Assembly (NCBI RefSeq): GCF_002916655.1 | Contig: NZ_PPSM01000014.1 | Coordinates: forward strand, 722,903 to 786,902 | From: Novosphingobium sp. HII-3 | Lineage (GTDB): Bacteria; Pseudomonadota; Alphaproteobacteria; Sphingomonadales; Sphingomonadaceae | Length of the DNA: 64,000 nucleotides | Direction of reading: 5' to 3' | In this document: one piece after another, positions 8,669 to 19,185 of the stretch | Numbering within the stretch: the stretch's first letter is position 1 | Layout: each line of letters opens with the position of its first letter | Program-made: the position numbers and the translations under genes | The notes under the pieces: model-generated | What the model was told of the DNA's origin: nothing | Seen by the model: only the letters and a program-made list of their open reading frames with translations | Databases searched by the model: none

Positions 8669-11161
8669 ATGACTTCGTTTGTCCGCAGCATTCTGCTTGC
8701 CACGACCACTCTTGCGTCCGCGGCTACCGGTATCGCGCCGGCCCGCGCCGACATCATGGAACCAACTGCCACGGCGGCCGCTGCCACCGTCGCTGCCGAA
8801 GCACCGAAGGAAAGCCCCAGCTCCGTAGGGACCGGGGCCAGCGACCGAAGCGGCGAAATCTTCGTCACTGCCCGACGCCGGCAGGAATCGAGCCAGGACG
8901 TTCCCGTCGCCATCTCAGTCGTTGGCGGCGAACACATCGACGCCACGGGATCGTTCAACGTCGGCCGCCTGCAGCAGCTGACGCCCACGCTCCAGTTCTA
9001 CTCCTCGAATCCGCGCAACACGGCGGTCAACATCCGCGGACTGGGCGTGCCTTTCGGGTTGACCAACGATGGCATCGAGCAGGGCGTCGGCATCTATGTG
9101 GACGATGTCTACAACTCGCGCGTGGCTTCCGCGACTTTCGACTTCCTTGACGTCGCGCAGGTCGAGGTGCTGCGCGGTCCGCAAGGTACACTTTACGGCA
9201 AGAACACCACGGCAGGCGCCATCAACATCACAACGAACCAGCCTGCCTTCGATTTCGAAGGAAGGGTGGAAGTTTCGCTCGGCAACTACAACTTCAAGCA
9301 GGCCAAGGCGGCGATCTCCGGCCCCTTGAGTGAAACCGTGGCGGCGCGCCTCGCGATCTCCACCACGGACCGGCGTGGCACCATCTACAATGTCACCACC
9401 AGCCAGTGGATCCAGAGCCAGGACAATCTGGGACTTCGCGGACAGCTGCTGTGGACGCCGACCGAGACGCTGGACATTACGCTTGCCGGCGATTTCAGCG
9501 CGCAGGACGCCAACTGCTGCGGATCGGTCTACGTCCGGACGGGGGCAACCCAGCGCGCGCTCAACCGACAGTTCGAGGCTCTAGCGGCGGCGCAGGGTTA
9601 CGCGCCCGTTAGCCGCGACCCCTTCGATCGCAGGACCGATCTCGACACGCCGCTGCAGGCCGAGAACAAGATCGGCGGCGCCTCTTTGCGTGTGAAGTGG
9701 GAGGTGGGGCCCGGTACGCTGTCGTCCATCACGGCATGGCGGTTCTGGGACTGGGACCCGTCGAACGACCGTGACTTCACGGGCCTGCCGATCGTCAGCA
9801 AGTCGCAGAACCCCTCGCAGCAGGACCAGTACACACAGGAGCTGCGGTACAACTACAGCAGCGACGCGATCGACTTCGTCGTGGGCGCCTTCGGGTTCTA
9901 CCAGCGCATCGACACGCAAGGCACCGAGGAACATGGCGCCGCGTCGAGCCGCTGGAGCATAGCCCCGTCGAACCCGCTGTCGAACGATCCGGCGACGCTG
10001 AACGGGCTGGTTGCCTACAACACCCAGTACCTCAAGAACACCAGCGCCGCGCTCTACGGGCAGCTGAGCTGGCACGTGACGCCGGAACTCACCCTGCAGC
10101 CGGGCGTCCGCCTGAACTACGACAAGAAGGAAGGTTTCTATCAGCGGCGGGTGTTCGACGCCGCCGGCAACGAAGTGCTGGCGACCCGCACCCCCACCGC
10201 GTTGCAGGCGGCGCAGCTGGCGATCTTCACGCCGCAGGAAATCTCCCCAAGCTTCAGCGACTGGAACTTCAGCTACGACTTTACCGCCAGCTACAAGGTC
10301 GCGCCGGACGTGCTGGTCTATGCCACCTACGCAAAGTCCTTCAAGTCGGGCGGCATCAATCAGAACGGCGTGCCGCTTGCACAGGACAACGTGACGCCTC
10401 TCTACGATGTGGCGACCGTAAAGCCCGAATCGGTCCACCACTACGAGGCAGGGCTCAAGACGCAGTTCTGGGATCGGAAGGCGACCTTCAATCTCTCGAT
10501 CTTCCGGACGGACATCAAGAACTACCAGGCGAACGTGAACAACGGCCAGTTCGGCGTCCTTCGCGGCTATCTCGCCAATGCCGGTGCGGTGCGATCGCAG
10601 GGCGTTGAGGTGGATTTCTCGATCCGTCCCAGCGAGCGGTTCAACGCCTATGCCAACGGTGCCTACACGGACGCCACGTACCGCAAGTTCGTAGATGCGC
10701 CGTGCCCGCCTGAGCTTTCCGGCGGTACGACCGCGCAAGCGGGCCAGGTTCCGGCGGCTCCGGGCACGCCCGGCCTCAGCCCCGCGAACTGCGACATCTC
10801 CGGAGAGCGTCTCCCCGGCATCTCGGAGTGGTCGTTTTCGTTCGGCGCGGAGGCGAACAGGCCGGTGTCGCTTCTGGGTCGCGAGGGCGAGGTCTACTTC
10901 GGCTATGATGGCAGTGTCCGCACGAACTTCTCGTCCAATCCCAGCCCCTCGGCCTATACCTGGATCGACGGCTACAGCCTGCACAACTTCCGGGCGGGTT
11001 TCCGGACCGAGGGCGGCTTCGATGTCTACGCCTGGGTGCGCAACGCCTTCGACGAGGACTACTTCGAGCAGCTCTTCGTCGGACCGGGCAACACCGGCCT
11101 CATCGCCGGTCTTCCGGGCGATCCCCGGACCTGGGGCTTCACGATCAAGTCGAACTTCTGA
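8669..11161 (+). CDS. TonB-dependent outer-membrane receptor
   Basis: 830-aa outer-membrane active transporter energised by TonB. Start ATG 8669 has AAAGG eight bases upstream and begins a clear signal peptide (MTSFVRSILLATTTLASAA...ARAD). The plug domain follows: EIFVTARRRQESSQDVPVAISVV, then NIRGLG, then VEVLRGPQGTLYGKNTTAGAINI at about residues 165-190. A long beta-barrel with alternating aromatic strands ends in the canonical TWGFTIKSNF. The fold is of the sphingomonad FecA/FyuA-like group; the ligand cannot be deduced and no substrate-processing genes are adjacent. Confidence 0.92.
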   Translation: MTSFVRSILLATTTLASAATGIAPARADIMEPTATAAAATVAAEAPKESPSSVGTGASDRSGEIFVTARRRQESSQDVPVAISVVGGEHIDATGSFNVGRLQQLTPTLQFYSSNPRNTAVNIRGLGVPFGLTNDGIEQGVGIYVDDVYNSRVASATFDFLDVAQVEVLRGPQGTLYGKNTTAGAINITTNQPAFDFEGRVEVSLGNYNFKQAKAAISGPLSETVAARLAISTTDRRGTIYNVTTSQWIQSQDNLGLRGQLLWTPTETLDITLAGDFSAQDANCCGSVYVRTGATQRALNRQFEALAAAQGYAPVSRDPFDRRTDLDTPLQAENKIGGASLRVKWEVGPGTLSSITAWRFWDWDPSNDRDFTGLPIVSKSQNPSQQDQYTQELRYNYSSDAIDFVVGAFGFYQRIDTQGTEEHGAASSRWSIAPSNPLSNDPATLNGLVAYNTQYLKNTSAALYGQLSWHVTPELTLQPGVRLNYDKKEGFYQRRVFDAAGNEVLATRTPTALQAAQLAIFTPQEISPSFSDWNFSYDFTASYKVAPDVLVYATYAKSFKSGGINQNGVPLAQDNVTPLYDVATVKPESVHHYEAGLKTQFWDRKATFNLSIFRTDIKNYQANVNNGQFGVLRGYLANAGAVRSQGVEVDFSIRPSERFNAYANGAYTDATYRKFVDAPCPPELSGGTTAQAGQVPAAPGTPGLSPANCDISGERLPGISEWSFSFGAEANRPVSLLGREGEVYFGYDGSVRTNFSSNPSPSAYTWIDGYSLHNFRAGFRTEGGFDVYAWVRNAFDEDYFEQLFVGPGNTGLIAGLPGDPRTWGFTIKSNF

Positions 11162-11175
11162 AGATCGCCGAAGGC

Positions 11176-11201
11176 ACGGGTGGAGCTTCGACTCCGCCCG
11201 T
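11176..11201 (+). terminator. Hairpin after the TonB receptor
   Basis: ACGGGTGGAG (11176-11185) pairs with CTCCGCCCGT (11192-11201) with one wobble and a six-base CTTCGA loop, 15 bases after the receptor stop. No clear T-run follows, so termination is probable rather than certain. Confidence 0.5.
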
Positions 11202-11269
11202 CGCGTCACTTTCCACGACTGCACACACAAGGTCGCGAAGCGGGGTGACGAGGCTTTCGCCATCCGCTA

Positions 11270-11284
11270 GAACGCTTGGCGAAC
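11270..11284 (+). promoter_or_regulatory. LexA (SOS) box at the recN start
   Basis: GAAC-GCTTGGC-GAAC is an exact match to the alphaproteobacterial LexA operator, a direct repeat GAAC-N7-GAAC (equivalently GTTC-N7-GTTC). Its last base is immediately before the recN ATG, so bound LexA would block transcription or its initiation. recN is a classical SOS gene, which supports the call. Confidence 0.75.
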
Positions 11285-12949
11285 ATGCTCAGTCGGCTTT
11301 CCATCCGTAACATCGTCCTGATCGAGGCTCTCGATCTTGATTTCGCCCGAGGGCTCGGCGTGCTGACCGGCGAAACGGGTGCGGGTAAATCGATTCTCCT
11401 CGATGCCCTGGGACTCGTGCTGGGAAACCGAGCCGACAGCGGCCTCGTGCGCGGGGGAGAGGACCGTGCGAGCGTGACGGCCAGCTTCGACGTTTCCGCG
11501 CTGCCTGCATCGGTCCTGACCGTGATCGACGAGGCGGGGCTGGAGCTTGAACCCGGTGAACCGCTCATCCTCAAACGGCAGCTTCGTGCCGATGGCGGGT
11601 CGAAGGCCTTCCTCAACGATCAGAGCGTAAGTGTCGCTTTGCTTCGCGAAATCGCTCCCGCGCTGGTGGAGATCCATGGGCAGCACGATGATCGCGGGCT
11701 CGTCAACGCCCGCGGGCACCGCGCCTTGCTGGATCGGTTCGCCGGTGGTGAAGTGGTCGAGGTCGAGGCGGCGTGGAAGGCGTGGCGCGCGGCGCAGGAC
11801 GTGCTCGATCTCGCCCGGGATCGTGTGTTGCGGGCCGCCGAGGATCAGGACCTGCTGCTGGCGCATCTGGCCGAACTCACCCAGCTTGCCCCCGAAGCGG
11901 GGGAGGAGGAGTTGCTCGCGAACGCACGGGCGGACATGCAGAAGGGGGAGAAGCTGGCGGATGACCTGGCCGCGCTGCAGCACCTCTGGAGTGGGTCCGA
12001 TTCGGCGCTCGCGAACTTGCGCGGTGCGGCGCGTCGGCTGGACCGCATCGCAGGTGAGCATGAGCTTCTGGGAGAAGCGCTCGCGGCGCTGGACCGCGCG
12101 GTGATCGAAGCCGGAGAGGCTGAGGACAAGCTGGAACGCGCGGCAGAAGCGCTCGCCTTCGATCCGGCCGAACTGGACCGGATCGAGACGCGCTTGTTCG
12201 ACCTGCGCGCCGCCGCCCGCAAGCACGGCTGCCAGGTGGACGATCTTCCGGTGAAGATGGCCGAGATGCGGGCAGCTCTCGACGATATCGAGGGCGGGAA
12301 CGAGCATATCGTCGAGCTGGAGAAGGCCGCGCAGAAGGCGGGTCTGGCCTATAGGGAAAAGGCGGGCGCGCTGCATGACGTGCGCCGCGCAGCGGCGCGT
12401 CGGCTCGACGCCGCGGTAGCGGCCGAACTGGCGCCCTTGAAGCTCGACGCGGCCCGTTTCCGGACCTCGGTCGTGCGGCTGCCGGAGGAGCGTTGGAGTG
12501 CCTCGGGAATGGATGCGGTAGAGTTTCTCATCAGCACCAACCCGGGCTCGGACTTCGCGCCTCTGGGCAAGATCGCCAGTGGCGGAGAGCTTTCGCGCTT
12601 CATTCTCGCGTTGAAGGTGGCGCTCGCGGAAGAGGGCGGCGCCGCGACTGTAATCTTCGACGAAATCGACCGCGGCGTCGGCGGCGCCGTGGCCGACGCC
12701 ATTGGCGAGCGGCTGGCCCGCCTGGCGGCGAACGGGCAGCTTCTGGCCGTGACTCACTCTCCGCAGGTCGCGGCACGGGGAGATCGCCATTACATGATCG
12801 CGAAATCGAGCCAGGGAACGGTCACGCGCACCTCCGTCACCCCGTTGAGCGCCGCCGAGCGGAAGGAAGAAATCGCCCGCATGCTCTCCGGGGCCGAAGT
12901 GACCGACGAAGCGCGTGCACAGGCCGACCGACTCCTCGTCCGGGCCTGA
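11285..12949 (+). CDS. recN: DNA repair protein RecN
   Basis: SMC-like ATPase that acts early in double-strand-break repair. ATG 11285 gives MLSRLSIRNIVLIEALDLDF, the standard RecN start; a TTG nine bases upstream is less likely. 554 aa. Walker A GETGAGKS is at residues 29-36, a long coiled-coil middle spans about 160-370, the ABC signature ASGGELSRF is at about 430, Walker B VIFDEIDRGVGG at about 456 and the H-motif VTHSPQVAA at about 490. A LexA box abuts the start. The following 2OG-oxygenase-like gene starts only 17 bases after the stop. Confidence 0.95.
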   Translation: MLSRLSIRNIVLIEALDLDFARGLGVLTGETGAGKSILLDALGLVLGNRADSGLVRGGEDRASVTASFDVSALPASVLTVIDEAGLELEPGEPLILKRQLRADGGSKAFLNDQSVSVALLREIAPALVEIHGQHDDRGLVNARGHRALLDRFAGGEVVEVEAAWKAWRAAQDVLDLARDRVLRAAEDQDLLLAHLAELTQLAPEAGEEELLANARADMQKGEKLADDLAALQHLWSGSDSALANLRGAARRLDRIAGEHELLGEALAALDRAVIEAGEAEDKLERAAEALAFDPAELDRIETRLFDLRAAARKHGCQVDDLPVKMAEMRAALDDIEGGNEHIVELEKAAQKAGLAYREKAGALHDVRRAAARRLDAAVAAELAPLKLDAARFRTSVVRLPEERWSASGMDAVEFLISTNPGSDFAPLGKIASGGELSRFILALKVALAEEGGAATVIFDEIDRGVGGAVADAIGERLARLAANGQLLAVTHSPQVAARGDRHYMIAKSSQGTVTRTSVTPLSAAERKEEIARMLSGAEVTDEARAQADRLLVRA

Positions 12950-12965
12950 AACGAAGGAATACCTT

Positions 12966-13616
12966 GTGACGGATGACGTAACAGCCGCTTACCGGCGCGA
13001 TGGCTATGCGCCGCTTCCCGCTTTCCTGCCCAGGGAGGTGGCCAACGGCTTCATGGCCCGGATGCAGGCGGACCTTCGCCAGCAAGGTGTCAGCCTGGAA
13101 CAGCTTCGCCGGGAAGGACCGCTGCTGAGGCAGGCCGCCAGTGAGATCTACGGGTTTCACTATGCGCCGCTGGCCACGTTTCACTGGGGTATGACGCCCG
13201 CCATAGAACGGCTGGTGGGCGAGCCGATCCTGCCCACGTACGCCTATTTCCGGCTCTATCGGGGCGGAGACATCTGCCGCGTGCACGGGGATCGCTATGC
13301 CTGCGAGCATTCGCTCTCGTTGACGCTGGCCTACTTGCATGACCGGCCCTGGGCCCTCGAAGTTGCATCGCAGCGGGTCGAGAGGCCTTACGAACGCGCG
13401 GACGCCGGTTTCGGTGCGGAGGAGGCGACGGGCTCGGTCGCCATGAACGCGGGCGACGCCGTGCTGTACCAGGGTGTCCATCATCACCACGGTCGCACGA
13501 CTCCCAATCCGAACGACTGGTCTGCTCACGTGTTTCTACATTGGGTCGGGCGCGAAGGGCCTTATGCCGGCGAAGCCTTCGACAAGCAGATGCCGCCGCA
13601 ACGCGTCATCATCTAA
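12966..13616 (+). CDS. Fe(II)/2-oxoglutarate oxygenase-like protein
   Basis: 216-aa protein of unknown substrate. GTG 12966 is the start because GAAGGA lies 7 bases upstream. An HxD iron-binding motif (VHGDRY, about residues 105-108) and a distal HHHHGRTT (about 171-178) supplying the third His and an Arg for 2-oxoglutarate suggest a double-stranded beta-helix oxygenase. YAYFRLYRGGD and ALEVASQRVERPY fit the same fold. It sits 17 bases after recN and may be co-transcribed with it, so SOS co-expression is possible. The assignment rests on motifs alone; a non-catalytic cupin is the alternative. Confidence 0.6.
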   Translation: MTDDVTAAYRRDGYAPLPAFLPREVANGFMARMQADLRQQGVSLEQLRREGPLLRQAASEIYGFHYAPLATFHWGMTPAIERLVGEPILPTYAYFRLYRGGDICRVHGDRYACEHSLSLTLAYLHDRPWALEVASQRVERPYERADAGFGAEEATGSVAMNAGDAVLYQGVHHHHGRTTPNPNDWSAHVFLHWVGREGPYAGEAFDKQMPPQRVII

Positions 13617-13636
13617 GCGGGGCGCCCCGCCCGTAG

Positions 13637-15853
<2,217 letters not shown>

Positions 15854-15925
15854 AGGCGGCATAGCCGACACGGCGGAGCCAGCCAGCACGGCGCCACGGG
15901 CAGGGGGCGCCCGTGGCGTGAAGCC

Positions 15926-16228
15926 TTAGCTGAAACGACCGCGCCGCTCATGAACCTGGCGGTAATGCTGCACCCGCGTGGCGCGCAGGCCCGCCATACC
16001 CTCCCTCTCGACAGAGCGCTGCCAGGAGGCGAACTCTTCCAGCGTCAGGCCATAGCGCTCGCACGCCTCGGCGATCGAAAGCAGGCCGCCGTTCACCGCT
16101 GCAACGACCTCTGCCTTGCGCCGCACCACCCAGCGCGAGGTGTTGGGAGGCGGCAGGTTCTCGTCGCTTAGCGGCTCCCCGAGCGGCCCGATCACCACGG
16201 ACGGGCGCTCGGTCTTGATATCTTCCAT
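15926..16228 (-). CDS. sciP: CtrA inhibitor SciP (DUF1153)
   Basis: 100-aa helix-turn-helix protein which in Caulobacter binds CtrA and represses CtrA-activated promoters in late cell cycle. Start ATG 16228 (MEDIKTERPSVVIGPLGEP) has AAGG upstream. The hallmark GPLGEPLSDENLPPPNTSRW is followed by the helical DNA-binding-like region RRKAEVVAAVNGGLLSIAEACERYGLTLEEFASWQ. It is a single-gene unit, convergent with ligA. A CtrA-like box lies upstream, matching the known control of sciP by CtrA. Confidence 0.9.
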   Translation of the reverse strand: MEDIKTERPSVVIGPLGEPLSDENLPPPNTSRWVVRRKAEVVAAVNGGLLSIAEACERYGLTLEEFASWQRSVEREGMAGLRATRVQHYRQVHERRGRFS

Positions 16229-16315
16229 GGCTGGTGCCTTTCGAGTGGTGGCGGCCAACCCCCTGTCGGCGACCAACATCGCCGCAATTATTTAAACGCG
16301 AAACACCGAATTTGG

Positions 16316-16330
16316 TTAATGTCCGTTTAC
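16316..16330 (-). promoter_or_regulatory. Putative CtrA-binding box upstream of sciP
   Basis: TTAA-N7-TTAC (7 of 8 bases of the CtrA consensus TTAA-N7-TTAA), 88 bases upstream of the sciP ATG in an otherwise AT-rich intergenic patch. Known biology: CtrA activates sciP in Caulobacter. Confidence 0.5.
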
Positions 16331-16450
16331 GTTCAAACCCGTGCCGTCCCGTCTTTGGCAGGGTGGCCGCCAGATCGATCGAGGTCATCCTTTCGATTCA
16401 GGACCGCCTCTCCGGGAGCCCTCGGCTCGGGTGCTCCGATGCGGATGAAA

Positions 16451-17353
16451 TCAAGCGGGTCGCTTGCGCAGCCACAAGATGGACCAGTCCCCGTTGACCA
16501 TCCGCGCGGCGAGGCGCAGCCCCGCCTTACGGCAGGCTGCACGCACGGCCGCCTCCTGCGTCTCCAGCAAGCCTGCCAGCAGCAGGTGCCCGCCGGGCAC
16601 AAGGGCCTTGCCGAAGTCGGGAGCAAGCGAAACGAGCGGCCCCGCGAGGATATTGGCGAGGATGAGGTCGTAAGGCCCTCGTGCTTCAAGGACGGGATGG
16701 GCCATTCCGTTCGCGACCGTCATCACCAGTTCGCCCGGACGCGCGCCTATCGCCACGCCGTTGGCGGCTGCGTTATCCTCCACCACACCCACGCAGACAG
16801 CGTCGATATCGCTGGCCGTCGCGAGGGCGCGGGGCCACAAGGCAAGCGCCGCGAAGGCGAGCAGGCCGGTTCCGGTTCCGATATCGGCGCAGTTGCGAAT
16901 CACGAGCCCCTGCGCCTTCATGTGCGTGAGCATGGCAAGGCAGCCGGCGGTGGTGGCATGATGCCCGGTGCCGAACGCCTGACTGGCCGGGATCACGAAG
17001 TCGACGACGGCGGGATCTTCAGACGCGGGATGGTCAGGCGTGTGGACATGGAAACGCCCGGCGCGGATGGGCTCCAGCCCTTCCTGGCTGGCGACGAGCC
17101 AGTCCGTGTCCGGCAGTTCCTCGATGAGGAGATCAGGCCTCTCTTCCGCGAACAGCGCCAGGATGGCCTGCTTATCCCTGCTGGTGGGCTTTCGATCGAG
17201 CCAGGCTTCGAGTTGCCAGTCGTCCGGTTGGTCCTCCGCAACCTCGCGTCCGGACAGGACGATCTCCGGATCCCAGTCCCAAGCGTCTTCATGAGCGACA
17301 AGCGCGCCCTCGATAGTGGGACGGGGGGCGAATGCGGTAACTTTCCAGCTCAC
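16451..17353 (-). CDS. prmA: Ribosomal protein L11 methyltransferase
   Basis: Trimethylates Lys/N-terminal residues of L11 using SAM. 300 aa. Family motifs: AFGTGHHATT at about 126-135, the SAM-binding loop ADIGTGTGLLAF at 156-167, ILANILAGPL at about 231-240 and the C-terminal WSILWLRKRPA. The start is GTG 17353, which overlaps the stop of the upstream metallo-beta-lactamase gene by 4 bases (GTGA), so the two are translationally coupled. That is an unusual pairing of a housekeeping enzyme with a secreted hydrolase. Confidence 0.93.
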   Translation of the reverse strand: MSWKVTAFAPRPTIEGALVAHEDAWDWDPEIVLSGREVAEDQPDDWQLEAWLDRKPTSRDKQAILALFAEERPDLLIEELPDTDWLVASQEGLEPIRAGRFHVHTPDHPASEDPAVVDFVIPASQAFGTGHHATTAGCLAMLTHMKAQGLVIRNCADIGTGTGLLAFAALALWPRALATASDIDAVCVGVVEDNAAANGVAIGARPGELVMTVANGMAHPVLEARGPYDLILANILAGPLVSLAPDFGKALVPGGHLLLAGLLETQEAAVRAACRKAGLRLAARMVNGDWSILWLRKRPA

Positions 17354-18246
17354 TTGCGGCCCTCATCGGAAAGGCGGTCTTCAAATCGCACTTGCGCAGC
17401 CTTGGCGTAAGCGCGGCAGGCGCTGGCATCCGACAGGGGTTTGCGGCCTGCGAAGCGCTCCATCATTGCGCTTTGGCCGGGATGGGGCGTCAGGAGGATG
17501 TCGCAGGGAAGGCCGGCCATGACCGGCAGCCCGCGCCGGATCTGCGCCACGCGGGCGGGGTGATCGCTGAACCGGTATCCATCGGCGGAGATCGTGGAGG
17601 AGCTGTCGGCGTACGTGATCGTGCGGCAGTTGCCTGCGCCTGCGCAGGATCGCCATGTCCAGCTTGTCGAGCCCGGCGCGTGGACGGGTGTCGCATGGGC
17701 GGTCAGGGCGATGGAGCCGACGGCCACCGTGTCTGCGTCCTTCAGCGTACGGGCGACGACTGCGGGCGCGATAGGGTCAAGGACGGCAAACTGGGGATCA
17801 TCCCTGTGGGGGCGGCCGCTTTCCAGGGCCGCCTTCTGCGTTGCCAGTGCGGCTATCCTTGCACCTGTGGCCTTCTGAAGCGCCGCGAGCGCTCCGACGT
17901 GATCGAAATGTTCGTGGCTGGTCACGATCCAGCGGATGTCCCTGGGGTCGATGCCGGCGCGACGGATGCTGGAGAGCACCAGGGGCGCAGCCGTGGGCAC
18001 GCCGGCGTCGACGAGCACGTGGCCCTCTTTCCCGGTCACCAGGATGGCGGAGATGCCGCACGTGCCTACGTAGAAGGTGTTGCCGAATATGCGGGCAGGC
18101 GGAGCCGGGGCGTCCCACGCGTCGTTTCCGGCGCAGGCCTGCGCAAGGGCAGGGAGCGAACCTGTGTCCGGCGTCGCTCCGTATGCGGCATGGGAAGCCA
18201 GAGCCGAAGCGATCCCCAGGCCGGCGATAAATAGACTGCGATTCAT
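17350..18246 (-). CDS. Subclass B3 metallo-beta-lactamase
   Basis: 298-aa predicted periplasmic zinc hydrolase. ATG 18246 with AAAGGAGC upstream starts a signal peptide (MNRSLFIAGLGIASALASHAAYG). B3 signatures: W-DAPAPP near residue 44-50, HEHFDH at 111-116 (zinc ligands His, His, Asp, His), H189 in VHAPGSTSWTW and H255 in LLTPHPG. All ligand positions are present, so activity is plausible. It resembles environmental B3 enzymes of Caulobacter and sphingomonads. A hairpin covers its ribosome site. It is coupled to prmA. The substrate spectrum cannot be read from sequence. Confidence 0.88.
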   Translation of the reverse strand: MNRSLFIAGLGIASALASHAAYGATPDTGSLPALAQACAGNDAWDAPAPPARIFGNTFYVGTCGISAILVTGKEGHVLVDAGVPTAAPLVLSSIRRAGIDPRDIRWIVTSHEHFDHVGALAALQKATGARIAALATQKAALESGRPHRDDPQFAVLDPIAPAVVARTLKDADTVAVGSIALTAHATPVHAPGSTSWTWRSCAGAGNCRTITYADSSSTISADGYRFSDHPARVAQIRRGLPVMAGLPCDILLTPHPGQSAMMERFAGRKPLSDASACRAYAKAAQVRFEDRLSDEGRK

Positions 18247-18248
18247 GA

Positions 18249-18265
18249 GCGCTCCTTTAGAGCGC
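18249..18265 (-). promoter_or_regulatory. Hairpin masking the ribosome site of the metallo-beta-lactamase gene
   Basis: On the minus strand GCGCTC-TAAAG-GAGCGC is a perfect 6-bp hairpin. The Shine-Dalgarno AAAGGAG lies in its loop and 3' arm, two bases before the ATG. It could limit translation; this is a structural inference only. Confidence 0.45.
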
Positions 18266-18358
18266 GGGTTTAGCAGTGACCAGTCCGGCGAGGGCATGGG
18301 TGCGATACCCTTGCACCGTGGCTCGATTTGTCTAAGGGGGCTTGCATGAGGGCAGTTC

Positions 18359-18790
18359 ATGACACTGCCGCAGGCAAGGGGATTCGTAAGCGCCATGGCA
18401 AATGCCGGGACCAAGAACCGTCCGCTCTCGCCGCACCTCCAGATCTGGAAGTGGGGCCCGCACATGTTCGTGTCGATCCTGCATCGCATCACCGGCGATG
18501 GCATGGCCCTTGTAGGCCTCGGTGTGCTGTTGTGGTGGCTCGGAGCGCTCGCGGGAGGCCCTGCTTCCTACGCGACGTTCGCCTGGGCCATGACGACGCC
18601 GATCGGCTACCTGGTGCTCGTGGGCATATCGTGGGCTTTCTTCTCGCACATGTGCAGCGGTCTTCGCCACCTCGTGCTGGACACCGGCGCAGGTTACGAG
18701 CTCAAGGTCAACAAGACCTGGGCCACCATCTGCCCGATCGCGGGCGTGCTGCTGACCATCGCCTTCTGGGCGATCCTGCTGCTTCGCTGA
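18359..18790 (+). CDS. sdhC: Succinate dehydrogenase cytochrome b556 subunit
   Basis: Heme b and quinone-binding membrane anchor of complex II. Up to 143 aa. Motif RPLSPHLQIWKW, then SILHRITGDGMA (conserved SxxHRxTG), then HMCSGLRHLVLD with the heme-ligand His; three transmembrane helices. ATG 18359 has GAGGG six bases upstream; ATG 18395 (MANAGTKNRPLSPHL) is the alternative and gives the more typical N-terminus. First gene of sdhCDA; divergent from the metallo-beta-lactamase. Confidence 0.93.
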   Translation: MTLPQARGFVSAMANAGTKNRPLSPHLQIWKWGPHMFVSILHRITGDGMALVGLGVLLWWLGALAGGPASYATFAWAMTTPIGYLVLVGISWAFFSHMCSGLRHLVLDTGAGYELKVNKTWATICPIAGVLLTIAFWAILLLR

Positions 18791-18801
18791 GGTAAGGAAA
18801 C

Positions 18802-19185
18802 ATGGGTAACGGAACCTCCATCGGTCGCGTACGCGGCCTCGGCTCGGCCAAGGGCGGCGTGCATCACTGGCTGGTGCACCGCTTCACGGCTCTCAGCAAC
18901 CTGCTGACTGTCCTCTTCCTCGTGGTGTCGATCCTGCTGTTGCCTGACATGTCGTACGGCACGGTGGTCGAGTGGATCTCGCGGCCCGTCCCGGCGGTGA
19001 TGATCATCCTGCTGGTGGTCTCGGTCTTCTGGCACGCCCGGCTCGGTCTCCAGATCCTCATCGAAGACTACGTCCACGACGCGAACAAGCTGTTCCTGCT
19101 GATCGCGCTTAACCTGGCCGCCATCGGCGGCGGCGCCTTCGGCGTCTTCTGCGTCATTCGCCTCGCGCTGGGAGCTCACGCATAA
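18802..19185 (+). CDS. sdhD: Succinate dehydrogenase membrane anchor subunit
   Basis: 127 aa, three transmembrane helices. [20 protein letters not shown] contains the conserved H-W-x-x-x-R segment, and the later [17 protein letters not shown] carries the quinone/heme-site His and the DYVHD signature. It is preceded by AAGGA and starts 12 bases after the sdhC stop. Its TAA shares one base with the sdhA ATG (TAATG), so translation is coupled. Confidence 0.93.
   Translation: MGNGTSIGRVRGLGSAKGGVHHWLVHRFTALSNLLTVLFLVVSILLLPDMSYGTVVEWISRPVPAVMIILLVVSVFWHARLGLQILIEDYVHDANKLFLLIALNLAAIGGGAFGVFCVIRLALGAHA

Noticed and set aside
9581..11263. A 560-codon open frame antisense to the TonB receptor
   Set aside because: The receptor reading has a signal peptide, plug and canonical C-terminus; the antisense frame has none.
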